A DNA stretch of 6,184 bases from a bacterium (GCA_011049465.1 DSBP01000194.1:1-6184); one strand, 5' to 3'. Counted from the first letter of the stretch, positions 1-6,136 are shown. Translations and numbers: made by a program. Notes: generated from the sequence alone by a model not told the origin.

Positions 1-257
1 ACAGTATATATGTCTTTGGGCTTCCAAAGCGGCAGCGCCGCGGCCCCGTTTACCACAACATCATAACCCTTAAACGCCGCCTTTAAGGCCTCAATATCCC
101 GCACATCCGCCTTGAGAAACTCAACATTCGCAGGGTATTCTTCTCTTATGAATTCATCAATATCAAGCGCCAGTATCTTTTCATACTTATCCGTGAGCTT
201 TCTGCAAATATGCAACCCTAAAAATCCCGCGCCTCCGGTAACCACAAGTTTCGCCAT
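1..257 (-). CDS. NAD-dependent epimerase/dehydratase (extended SDR), N-terminal part only
   Basis: This is the first 85 codons of a gene that runs off the low-coordinate edge of the window. The protein opens with a Rossmann strand and the nucleotide-binding motif TGGAGFLG (residues 7-14). An acidic residue, D32 in LALDID, sits at the end of the second strand, which usually marks preference for NAD over NADP. It is followed by ADVRD (50-54) and by NGAAALPLW (70-78), which occupies the place of the usual HxAA motif after strand four. These are hallmarks of extended SDRs such as nucleotide-sugar epimerases and dehydratases. The catalytic YxxxK lies beyond the window, so the substrate cannot be judged. 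The ATG at 255-257 is set by the Shine-Dalgarno AGGAGGA (266-272), 8 nt upstream. It lies downstream of the glycosyltransferase in the same direction but has its own promoter candidate. Family confidence is high; the exact activity is unknown. Confidence 0.9.
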   Translation of the reverse strand, partial: MAKLVVTGGAGFLGLHICRKLTDKYEKILALDIDEFIREEYPANVEFLKADVRDIEALKAAFKGYDVVVNGAAALPLWKPKDIYT

Positions 258-289
258 ATCCTGTATCCTCCTGAAAGTTTGATTTTGAG

Positions 290-318
290 ATTATACTATA
301 AAAACCGCATAACCGCAA
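290..318 (-). promoter_or_regulatory. Candidate sigma-70 type promoter for the epimerase gene
   Basis: Read on the minus strand, TTGCGG (313-318) and a perfect TATAAT (290-295) are separated by exactly 17 nt. The -35 box matches only the conserved TTG, so most of the support comes from the -10 box and the spacing. Transcription would begin near 283, about 26 nt before the ATG at 257, leaving a short leader that carries the ribosome binding site. Read-through from the upstream operon is also possible because no terminator is visible between the genes. Confidence 0.5.
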
Positions 319-389
319 ATTTGAATTTCTAATTTACAATTTACAAATTAACTCTCCCTCAGTTTTCATCTTACAAATTTAAAATTGAA
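317..389. repeat. AT-rich intergenic spacer with repeated AATTT words
   Basis: The 146-base gap between the glycosyltransferase and the epimerase contains a cluster of closely related AT-rich words. TTTACAA occurs twice in tandem (333-339 and 340-346). TTACAAATT occurs at 341-349 and again at 371-379. AATTT occurs at 318, 324, 331 and 338, with related words near 376 and 382. I see no stable GC hairpin with a T-run, so it does not look like an intrinsic terminator. It may be a degenerate intergenic repeat or simply low-complexity spacer. Confidence 0.45.
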
Positions 390-403
390 ACTTCCAAATG
401 GTT

Positions 404-1549
404 TTACGGCATCTTCCCCGCCGCCTCATCGTATATCCTGTCCCACGACAGTTCTGACGCGAAGTCAAGCGCGTTTTCAAGGCATTTGAGGTAAAAATCA
501 TCGTCTTTCAGCAGTTTTACGCACGCCGCTGCCAGTTCTTCCTTATTATACCGGCACACAATACCCATCGGCCTCTTTTCCGTTTCTTCGGCTATCCACG
601 GCACGCCCGTAATCACAAGCGGCAGGCCGCACGCCAGGTATTCCTTTGGCTTTGTCGGGTCAGCGTAGTAGGTGTAGTTGTTCGGGTCGTCGGAATAGGG
701 CGCCACGCCAACGCGCTCGTGCGGTATGAATTTAAAGAGCTCATCATGGTTCATCAGCCCGAGAAATTTAACATTTTCATTCAGCCCCATATTGGCTGTT
801 TTGAGTTTCAGCGCCTCCTCATACGGCCCTGTCCCGATTATGAGAAGTTCTGCCCCGGGCTCATCCTTGATTACCTGCGGCATCGCGTCAATAAGCACCT
901 GCACGCCCTTTGTCTCATCAAGCATGGACATTAAGACAAGGCTCTTTTTCACAAGCTTTTCCTCCCTGTGAAACTTGTCAACCTTGTCAAGCTCCACGCC
1001 CACAGGCACAACCTGAAAATTATCCCCCTTCAGCCTGAATTTCTTTATCTTGGCGTCAGCCATCCTTTGGGAGAGCGCCCACACGCTGTCAGCGCCGCGG
1101 CAGCACATTCGGTCAAGCGTTTCGTAAACAAAATTGAAAAACGGATTCTTAAACCGCCTGTCCATGTGGTCAATTATATAATAGGCAACTTTATCAACTC
1201 TTCCCATCCTCTTAAGAAGCAGCGCGGTAAGGCCGTTCAGGTTGTCAACCGCCAGAAACAAATCGGCTTTTCTTTTAAGCCCCATTACAAACCTGATGTT
1301 AAAAATTACGTCCTTTATCCACTGTAAAAACTGGTTCCGCATCCTTTTGTGCCCCCTGACGGCCTTAACCTGCCTGCCGCCCGCGTAAAACTCCGCGAGC
1401 GTTCCTTCAAGTTTTGAATAGGAGAAAGGGTGGATTATGTAAATAAGCTCTCCCGCCTTTTTTATCATGTAATTCCGCGCTGCCTGAACCGGGCCGTAAA
1501 CCTCTGTCACATGCCCGGCCTCTATCACAAGCTTGTCTTTTAATTCCAT
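404..1549 (-). CDS. Glycosyltransferase, GT4-like (GT-B fold)
   Basis: The 381-residue protein has the usual length of a retaining GT-B glycosyltransferase, which transfers a sugar from a nucleotide-sugar donor to a lipid or glycan acceptor at the cytoplasmic face of the membrane. The C-terminal donor domain is clear: VVPVGVELD (180-188) at the domain hinge, a sugar-binding-domain opening with MLDETKGVQVLIDAMP (209-224), ELLIIGTGP (234-242), and the donor-site block TKPKEYLACGLPLV (299-312) with E303 as the likely second glutamate of the EX7E motif. The first motif position is Y295 rather than Glu, a variation known in some GT4-like families. The N-terminal acceptor half is poorly conserved, so the acceptor is unknown. 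No membrane helix or signal peptide is evident. The ATG is supported by GGAGG at 1554-1558, 4 nt upstream. It follows the ABC permease gene after only 15 nt, so it is probably co-transcribed. Confidence 0.88.
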   Translation of the reverse strand: MELKDKLVIEAGHVTEVYGPVQAARNYMIKKAGELIYIIHPFSYSKLEGTLAEFYAGGRQVKAVRGHKRMRNQFLQWIKDVIFNIRFVMGLKRKADLFLAVDNLNGLTALLLKRMGRVDKVAYYIIDHMDRRFKNPFFNFVYETLDRMCCRGADSVWALSQRMADAKIKKFRLKGDNFQVVPVGVELDKVDKFHREEKLVKKSLVLMSMLDETKGVQVLIDAMPQVIKDEPGAELLIIGTGPYEEALKLKTANMGLNENVKFLGLMNHDELFKFIPHERVGVAPYSDDPNNYTYYADPTKPKEYLACGLPLVITGVPWIAEETEKRPMGIVCRYNKEELAAACVKLLKDDDFYLKCLENALDFASELSWDRIYDEAAGKMP

Positions 1550-1564
1550 GTCTCCTCCATATTA

Positions 1565-3214
1565 TTATGTGTCCATCTTTTCAAGTTTCTTTATTCCCGC
1601 GTAAAGCGATACTGCCGATATCAAAACGCCCAGCGCGACTGCCGCGCCGAAATTCAATATGTACTTATCGGCGGAAAATCCGGCGCCGCCGCGCAGCGAG
1701 GCCAGGTAATAATCCCGCACAACACCCGCCTCAAGCATCAGCACAGCCGCGATGTATATAAAACATACTATCATATATGAGAGCCCGCCGGCGCCTGTTA
1801 TTAAATCCTCCGGGTTTTTTATGTTGAAATTGGCAAACAGGGCGCCAAAGCCCGCGCCCGCGCATGCGATGACAACCGTAATCAGCAGCACGGAATATAC
1901 TGTTATTATATTGATAAACCGGTCGGATTCCAGAAGAAAAATTGATATGTTCGCGGTTATCTGGCCGGTTATTATAATGACCGTGCCGTAAATAATGAGC
2001 TTGTTCAACAGATACCTCTTTACGGATACGGGCGCTGACTTGAAAATCCAGAACCCCCTGCCTTCCATGCTCACCACAGGAAGGACAAACCTGGCTCCCA
2101 CTGCCGACAGGACAAAACCGATAAACCCTATGTTTAAAAAATAAATTATGTTCTTGAGGTTAAACAGCTCGGCAGGAAGCTTGTAGAGGTTAAACAGATA
2201 TATGACCACAAGCCCCGCGAGAAAAACAACCTGTATCCACTGCGATGAATCGCGCACAAGATACTTAAAATCCTTTCCGGCCTGGGCCATAAACATATTG
2301 GTTCTTCTCATTCCCGTATCAATCCCGGACTTTTTGCTTTTTGAGAAGGCTCCCCTGTTGCCGTAACCCGCCTCATATAAGCGCCCCCCGGCCGCAAGCG
2401 CGAAGCCAAAGACAAGCGTTCCCGCGGACATAAAAACAATAAAATCCTTAAGCGCATTGAGTATCCCGTAACCCGTTGTTTGGACAACAACATTCATGAA
2501 CGCGGCGTGCGGAAAAAAGAGGCTCTCCCCTGTCCTTATGTTTTTTAAAAACTCGCTCACCTCGCTTATGCCCGCGCCCGTTATCCTCTCGGGCTGCAGC
2601 ATCCTGAAATAAACCACAAATATAACGACAAAAATCCCGCTTAAAGCTATTGCCGTATTCCTTATGTTTTCGGCGGGAAAAAACCTGACAAGCAGGACAG
2701 TAAGCATTATGCCCGCGGCGGACATAATAAGGAACAACGGCACGTGCGCCGCAAGTATGAACAAAAGCCTGCCAACAGGAATATTAAGCACCATCTTGTA
2801 CGCAGTGAAGACAGGAACGGCCATCAGCAGTATCATCCATGTTGCGCTTACGGCTATTTTTACGGCCTGCACAGCAAAGACAGAGCCTGTCCTGACAGGC
2901 GAGCTGAACAGGAAATCGGTATCCCTGCTGAGGTAGAGGACGGGAATCGCGGCAATTACGGAAGACAATACAATCATAACGGAAAAGGTGAGATAAAAGC
3001 CGGAGAGGAGCTTGTTCACAAGAAACGGCCCGATAAGCTGAACCTTGTAAAAATGCGTGAAGATAAAGGAAAAGAGGTGGTAAATCATCGGAAAAAATAC
3101 CGCCAGAAAGACAAACAATAAAAGGGTTTTTATTACATCCTCTTTTTGGGGGTTAAAAAGCCTGTTCCTCGCCTGGATAAAATAAAAGCTGAATAAAAGC
3201 CCCGTATCCCTCAC
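1565..3214 (-). CDS. ABC-2-type transporter permease, about 12 transmembrane helices
   Basis: This 549-residue integral membrane protein is the membrane partner of the ATPase encoded just upstream. I count about twelve hydrophobic segments, near residues 29-53, 70-95, 113-135, 148-176, 187-204, 254-276, 325-343, 355-380, 404-427, 435-460, 473-494 and 518-540. A polar stretch (280-322) rich in Lys, Arg and Gly divides two halves. Each half carries a similar loop: DTDFLFSSPVRTG (98-110) and GRGFWIFKSAPVS (385-397), a pattern seen in large ABC-2 exporter permeases. The doubled layout suggests that one polypeptide may supply what two short permeases do elsewhere. The substrate cannot be inferred. 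The start is GTG (3212-3214), overlapping the ATPase stop by 4 nt (GTGA), which implies translational coupling. The nearest GGAGG is only 1 nt away, so an AGAAGG motif about 9 nt upstream or re-initiation may do the work. A slightly different start is possible. Confidence 0.85.
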   Translation of the reverse strand: MRDTGLLFSFYFIQARNRLFNPQKEDVIKTLLLFVFLAVFFPMIYHLFSFIFTHFYKVQLIGPFLVNKLLSGFYLTFSVMIVLSSVIAAIPVLYLSRDTDFLFSSPVRTGSVFAVQAVKIAVSATWMILLMAVPVFTAYKMVLNIPVGRLLFILAAHVPLFLIMSAAGIMLTVLLVRFFPAENIRNTAIALSGIFVVIFVVYFRMLQPERITGAGISEVSEFLKNIRTGESLFFPHAAFMNVVVQTTGYGILNALKDFIVFMSAGTLVFGFALAAGGRLYEAGYGNRGAFSKSKKSGIDTGMRRTNMFMAQAGKDFKYLVRDSSQWIQVVFLAGLVVIYLFNLYKLPAELFNLKNIIYFLNIGFIGFVLSAVGARFVLPVVSMEGRGFWIFKSAPVSVKRYLLNKLIIYGTVIIITGQITANISIFLLESDRFINIITVYSVLLITVVIACAGAGFGALFANFNIKNPEDLITGAGGLSYMIVCFIYIAAVLMLEAGVVRDYYLASLRGGAGFSADKYILNFGAAVALGVLISAVSLYAGIKKLEKMDT

Positions 3215-3936
3215 GCCTCCCCGCCTTCTGTCAGCCTGAAAAACAGCTCCTCAAGGTTTTTATCCTTTCCGGCCGCCTTTACCTCTTCTTTTTTTCCCGA
3301 GAGCAGCAGCCGCGCCCTGTCTATTATGCCTATGTGCGTGCACATTGATTCCGCGGTCTCAAGCGAGTGCGTTGACATGAAAATTGTCATCCCCTCCTTT
3401 GACAGCGAGGCGAACTCCTCTTTAAGCGTCTTTTGCGAGCGCGGGTCAAGCCCCACCATGGGCTCGTCAAGAATAAATACATCCGGCATGTGTATGAGCG
3501 ATGCTGTTATGAGGAGTTTCTGGCTCATTCCGTGAGAATAGCTTTCTATGAAGTCATTGATATAAGGCGCCACCTCAAAGGTTTCGGCGAAGCGCTCAAG
3601 CCTCCTTTTGTAATCACCGGGCTCCACATCATAAAGATTGGCGATAAAACGTATGTACTCTATGCCCCTTAACTTCTCAAACATATAGGGCTTGTCGGGT
3701 ATGAGAGCCATTTTTCTCTTGTAACTTACGGGATCATCACCAATGCAGGTTTTGCCTATGCATACCCTGCCTGCCGTGGCCTTTATAAGGCCGCTCATAA
3801 CCTTTATTGTGGTGGTTTTCCCCGCGCCGTTGGGCCCCAGGAACCCGTAAACACTTCCCTTTTCAACCTCAAGGCTTAACGAGTCAACAGCGGTAAATTC
3901 CCCGTATTTTTTTGTGAGCCCCTCAATTTTTATCAT
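3211..3936 (-). CDS. ABC transporter ATP-binding protein (ABC-2 exporter type)
   Basis: This 241-residue cytoplasmic ATPase should power the permease encoded immediately downstream. All core motifs are visible: Walker A GPNGAGKT (34-41), signature YSHGMSQK (133-140) in place of canonical LSGGQ, Walker B VFILDEP (153-159), D-loop GLDP (162-165) and switch histidine H190 in STHS. At the Q-loop the usual glutamine is replaced by aspartate (IPDKPYMFEKL, D81), a variant I know from ATPases paired with ABC-2 permeases. The length is that of a single nucleotide-binding domain, so the active complex would need two copies. The ATG (3934-3936) is preceded by GGAGG (3946-3950), which lies inside the end of the VTT-protein gene; the two genes are only 4 nt apart. 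The domain is certain. What is transported is not. Confidence 0.95.
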   Translation of the reverse strand: MIKIEGLTKKYGEFTAVDSLSLEVEKGSVYGFLGPNGAGKTTTIKVMSGLIKATAGRVCIGKTCIGDDPVSYKRKMALIPDKPYMFEKLRGIEYIRFIANLYDVEPGDYKRRLERFAETFEVAPYINDFIESYSHGMSQKLLITASLIHMPDVFILDEPMVGLDPRSQKTLKEEFASLSKEGMTIFMSTHSLETAESMCTHIGIIDRARLLLSGKKEEVKAAGKDKNLEELFFRLTEGGEA

Positions 3937-3940
3937 CCTC

Positions 3941-4699
3941 TCACTCCTCCACTCCGGCCTCTTTTTCTATGGCTTTTGTCACATAAAATTTTTTCTTGTA
4001 GTGCCTGATAATTGAGGGTATCGCGAACGAAAACGCGAATAAAACGAAGGGTATTATGACGTCAGGCGTAAGAAATCCCGACGGCTCTCTTATAATATCC
4101 CCAAAACTTTTATACCTTATCAGGAGTTTTTTAACCGCTCCCACAAAGAAGGTGACAAATATTATGCCCGGTATAACGCCGATGAATGTCGCCCAGAAAA
4201 AATCCTTAAACCTTATCTTTGACAGTCCCGACGCAAAGCTTAGATAAGTAAAGGGAAGAAACATCAGCCTTAAATATATTATTATTGAAAACCCGTGCTC
4301 CTCCACCTTGTCGTCAAGCTTTTTAAAATGAGCGTGCCTTAAAAGCTTCGCGGCAAAACCCCTCAGCAGGTATCGCGAGAGAAAAAACGCCATAATACCG
4401 CCTATGTTCGCCCCTATCAGGTTAAGCAGGAGGCCCGTCCAGCTGCCGAACACAAGCGAGCCTATTGAGACCGGGATGCTCGCGGGCACAAAAAAGGCTA
4501 TGCAAAAAATGAAAAACAATATAAAGACAAAAGGCGCCCAGCCGCCTATCCGCTCCATGTATCCGGAAAACCGCTCCATAAACAGAGCCCTGCCCTCCTC
4601 GTGAAAAAAGTAGTAATTAAGAGGCGAAAACTCAAGAATATAAATAACCGCGGCGATAAAAACCAGCAGCAGCGCTATTTTTCTCTTTTTGCCTTTCAT
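3941..4699 (-). CDS. TVP38/TMEM64 family (VTT domain) membrane protein
   Basis: The 252-residue protein starts with a basic tail (MKGKKRK) and a membrane helix (about 7-25), followed by a VTT domain of the DedA superfamily. Members are membrane proteins implicated in lipid scrambling or small-molecule transport across membranes. Characteristic parts are FFVPASIPVSIGSLVFG (69-85), the glycine-rich GANIGGIMAFFLSRYLLRG (96-114) and a second reentrant-type block with R144, LPFTY (148-152), ASG (157-159) and ATFIGVIPG (170-178). A last helix lies near 213-231, with a charged C-terminal tail. The frame can be extended upstream to a TTG at 4757-4759. I reject that start because the TTG lies in the probable -35 box and has no binding site, while the ATG at 4697-4699 has AGGAG at 4705-4709. 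This is the first gene of the operon with the ABC pair and the glycosyltransferase. Confidence 0.9.
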   Translation of the reverse strand: MKGKKRKIALLLVFIAAVIYILEFSPLNYYFFHEEGRALFMERFSGYMERIGGWAPFVFILFFIFCIAFFVPASIPVSIGSLVFGSWTGLLLNLIGANIGGIMAFFLSRYLLRGFAAKLLRHAHFKKLDDKVEEHGFSIIIYLRLMFLPFTYLSFASGLSKIRFKDFFWATFIGVIPGIIFVTFFVGAVKKLLIRYKSFGDIIREPSGFLTPDVIIPFVLFAFSFAIPSIIRHYKKKFYVTKAIEKEAGVEE

Positions 4700-4704
4700 T
4701 TTTT

Positions 4705-4709
4705 CTCCT
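4705..4709 (-). promoter_or_regulatory. Ribosome binding site that fixes the VTT-protein start
   Basis: AGGAG on the minus strand is separated by 5 nt (all A) from the ATG at 4697-4699. This makes the shorter, 252-codon reading frame the likely protein and removes a 20-residue upstream extension. Confidence 0.75.
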
Positions 4710-4730
4710 AAATAAACGGGGATGTTTATG

Positions 4731-4759
4731 ATAATAACACAAGAAGGTTCAAACAGCAA
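4731..4759 (-). promoter_or_regulatory. Candidate sigma-70 type promoter of the VTT-ABC-glycosyltransferase operon
   Basis: On the minus strand TTGCTG (4754-4759) and TATTAT (4731-4736) are separated by 17 nt. The -10 box matches consensus at five of six positions and the -35 box keeps the conserved TTG. Transcription would start near 4724, giving a leader of about 25 nt with the ribosome binding site. No other promoter-like site is apparent before the ABC or glycosyltransferase genes, so it probably drives the whole operon. Confidence 0.5.
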
Positions 4760-4978
4760 AGAGTAAATATGCCAGCCCCGTCCTGAGTCAGTGGGTGTTA
4801 AGGCAAAGGTTGTTTAGCAGCCAACAAAGAGCAAGACGAGAAAATTTGATTATGCGAAACAACAGGCGTATATGCAGTGGTTTCGTACTAACTTTAAACT
4901 ATTGTATTTTGCCGCCTACACCCTGCACCGGAACGATTCAACACAGTTCGCTTAAAACGATAAAATCCGCAGAAACCT

Positions 4979-5302
4979 CTACGCGATAATCATTTTCCTG
5001 TGCGATACCCTGATACCGGGCAATCCTGCGAGAGCGCGGCACATATTTATTCTCCCGTGTCCAAACAGATTATCCCTGCCGGGAGCGCCTATGTCGTCAG
5101 AGGGATTAATAATAGAATAGCACTTATCATTATAATAATTGCTTCCGTCATAACCACCGTAAATCCTTAAAAAACTGTAACTCATCACCGAACTAAAACC
5201 CGCCCTCTGCGGAAAGTTCGTATTGTTCTGCTTTATCCAGTTCCCATCTTTTGAGGGGCATATGGCATTCAAATAATAATCCGTATCCCTCCCTCCAATC
5301 AA
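4979..5302 (-). pseudogene. 3' remnant: kelch repeat joined to a subtilase-like C-terminal tail
   Basis: This 107-codon frame continues the kelch protein after a frameshift. Residues 2-65 form a repeat unit (IGGR, NWIKQNNTN, SFLRIYGGYDGSNYYND) that closely resembles the unit just upstream in the other frame. From about residue 66 the sequence changes character: SDDIGAPGRDNLFGHGRIN and CRALAG (68-93) match the pattern at the extreme C-terminus of subtilisin-family (S8) peptidases, the stretch that follows the catalytic serine region. None of the catalytic Asp, His or Ser motifs is present, so no protease activity can come from it. The final ten residues look like read-through. The frame opens with TTG overlapping the previous stop by 4 nt (TTGA), and GAGGAA lies about 6 nt upstream, so re-initiation is conceivable. 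A fragment without a signal peptide that begins inside a propeller blade is more likely a broken gene. Confidence 0.65.
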
Positions 5303-5514
5303 TAATATTCCTCAGTATCAATATACGAAGAACACTCATCGTTATAATAATCACTCCCCCCATATCCTCCAAAAACTCTCAAAAAACTACCGCTAACTAT
5401 AGAACTAAATCCCACCCTTGATATAAGGTTTGTATTATTCTGCTTTATCCAATTCTTCCCGTTCTCCGAACTCCATACATCATTAAAATAATCTCCCTGA
5501 CTTCTACCGCCTAT
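5105..5514 (-). repeat. Diverged tandem duplication of a kelch unit, about 195 nt per copy
   Basis: Two copies follow each other: 5320-5514 in the frame of the upstream part and 5108-5299 in the frame of the downstream part. At protein level both contain IGGR, WIKQNNTN, GFSS, SFLR and GGYxGSxYYND at matching positions. At DNA level they also share runs such as the reverse complement of ctgctttatcca. Copy starts are 215 nt apart, one short of a multiple of three, which agrees with a single lost base between them. Confidence 0.75.
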
Positions 5515-6039
5515 AACAAAAATATATTTATTAATGCTGTAATCTATTCCACTTTGACTTTGATGCCCCCACCTTCCGCTGAATGCGGCCGATGCTGTCG
5601 CTGTCACCCATTCCGCTCCATCTGTCACCCATACTGCTCCATCTTCAGAATACCACACGTCATTTAACCCGTTCACGCCATCCGGCGTCCCTCCTATCAC
5701 CCACATTTTCTGACCAAAAACAACCCCTGTATGCCCCCACCTCGGGCTGAACTCCGCCGACGCTGTCGCTGTCACCCAGTTACCAATTGTATTATAAAAC
5801 TCCTTCCAGACATCGTTTAAACCCGCTGTGTTGTTCGCTGTCCCGCCTATTATGTATTTATAATTACTAAACAACAAACTAACATGTCCTGATCTTTGCG
5901 AAAACTGCGATTCATGGCATATCCAGTCGTTTAATTTTATCCTTTCATTTCCTATCGGCGGCAGAGGGGGAATTCTGCAAGACATTACAAACACAATCAA
6001 AACCACTACTATTATAGATATCGATATTTGCTTTTTCAT
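5299..6039 (-). CDS. Kelch-repeat lipoprotein, truncated by frameshift
   Basis: The 246-residue product begins with a lysine-rich n-region (MKKQ), a hydrophobic core (residues 5-19) and a lipobox ending in VMSC, so C21 should be lipidated after export. A short proline-rich linker (PPLPPIG) follows, then kelch units that normally fold as beta-propeller blades for protein or glycan binding. Blade signatures recur: RSGH..YIIGG (49-66), LNDVW (74-78), W88 with RWGH (100-103) and MWVIGG (112-117), LNDVW (125-129), W144 with RWGH (156-159) and FVIGG (174-178), FNDVW (185-189), W197 and VFGG (222-225). The frame ends at a stop in 5299-5301, yet kelch sequence resumes in another frame, so the gene is probably frameshifted. 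A complete propeller needs more blades than this part supplies. ATG 6037-6039 is chosen over an upstream start (6063) because GGAGGT lies 4 nt before it and it begins a clean signal peptide. Confidence 0.82.
   Translation of the reverse strand: MKKQISISIIVVVLIVFVMSCRIPPLPPIGNERIKLNDWICHESQFSQRSGHVSLLFSNYKYIIGGTANNTAGLNDVWKEFYNTIGNWVTATASAEFSPRWGHTGVVFGQKMWVIGGTPDGVNGLNDVWYSEDGAVWVTDGAEWVTATASAAFSGRWGHQSQSGIDYSINKYIFVIGGRSQGDYFNDVWSSENGKNWIKQNNTNLISRVGFSSIVSGSFLRVFGGYGGSDYYNDECSSYIDTEEYY
5602..5643 (-). repeat. 21-bp tandem duplication inside the kelch gene
   Basis: Copies at 5602-5622 and 5623-5643 match at 19 of 21 positions. They encode DGAEWVT and DGAVWVT back to back (residues 134-147). 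The duplication keeps the frame but inserts an extra seven residues into a kelch blade, so it looks like a recent replication-slippage event. Confidence 0.85.
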
Positions 6040-6043
6040 AATT

Positions 6044-6049
6044 ACCTCC
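6044..6049 (-). promoter_or_regulatory. Ribosome binding site that fixes the kelch lipoprotein start
   Basis: GGAGGT on the minus strand lies 4 nt before the ATG at 6037-6039. It supports the start at MKKQ, directly before the signal peptide, rather than the in-frame upstream codon at 6061-6063. Confidence 0.75.
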
Positions 6050-6119
6050 GACTCACGAGACAAAGGAACTACCCAAAGGCCCGCTCAACTTAAAAACTAA
6101 AAAAAACTTTATTCTCCAC

Positions 6120-6136
6120 GCGCGGCTCACTCGCGC
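6120..6136 (-). other. Small GC-rich hairpin in the kelch gene leader
   Basis: GCGCG (6132-6136 read on minus) can pair with CGCGC (6120-6124) around a 7-nt loop. On the minus strand a run of eight T follows after about 13 nt, too far for a standard intrinsic terminator. The surrounding 145 bases (6040-6184) hold no gene and no promoter I can defend. The hairpin could be a leader structure or chance. Confidence 0.3.

Larger units (their letters stand above)
4700..4978. other. Intergenic region with no convincing gene
   Basis: These 279 bases separate the broken kelch gene from the VTT operon. Apart from the operon promoter at the low end, I see no tRNA, no clear terminator and no recognisable protein. 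A short plus-strand frame (4818-4955, 45 codons after a stop, ATG at 4872) has a protein-like composition rich in aromatic and basic residues. Another plus-strand frame stays open from 4738 to 4989. Neither has a ribosome binding site or a family I recognise. A GC-richer patch lies at about 4771-4800. The region could hold remnants of a lost gene. Confidence 0.5.

Noticed and set aside
968..1327. 119-codon plus-strand frame inside the glycosyltransferase gene
   Set aside because: It is antisense to a well-supported gene, has no recognisable domain, and its composition follows from the codons on the other strand.
2744..3121. 125-codon plus-strand frame inside the permease gene
   Set aside because: It is antisense to membrane-protein codons; the highly charged composition is the expected complement of hydrophobic codons.
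4700..4759. Upstream extension of the VTT protein to a TTG at 4759
   Set aside because: The TTG overlaps the probable -35 box and has no Shine-Dalgarno, while ATG 4699 has a well-spaced AGGAG and gives a normal basic N-terminus.
4738..4989. Long open plus-strand frame across the gap
   Set aside because: It has only a GTG start at 4795, no binding site and no recognisable motif, and its end runs into the antisense of the kelch/subtilase remnant.
5299..5310. Programmed -1 ribosomal frameshift in the kelch gene
   Set aside because: No X XXY YYZ slippery heptamer precedes the stop, and the downstream product ends in a foreign tail, which fits decay better.
6040..6063. Upstream extension of the kelch lipoprotein to 6063
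   Set aside because: The ribosome binding site GGAGGT lies inside this stretch, and the added residues (MSRESEVI) would put charges before a clean signal peptide.
6105..6136. Rho-independent terminator at the GC hairpin
   Set aside because: On the minus strand the T-run is about 13 nt from the stem, and on the plus strand no T-run follows.
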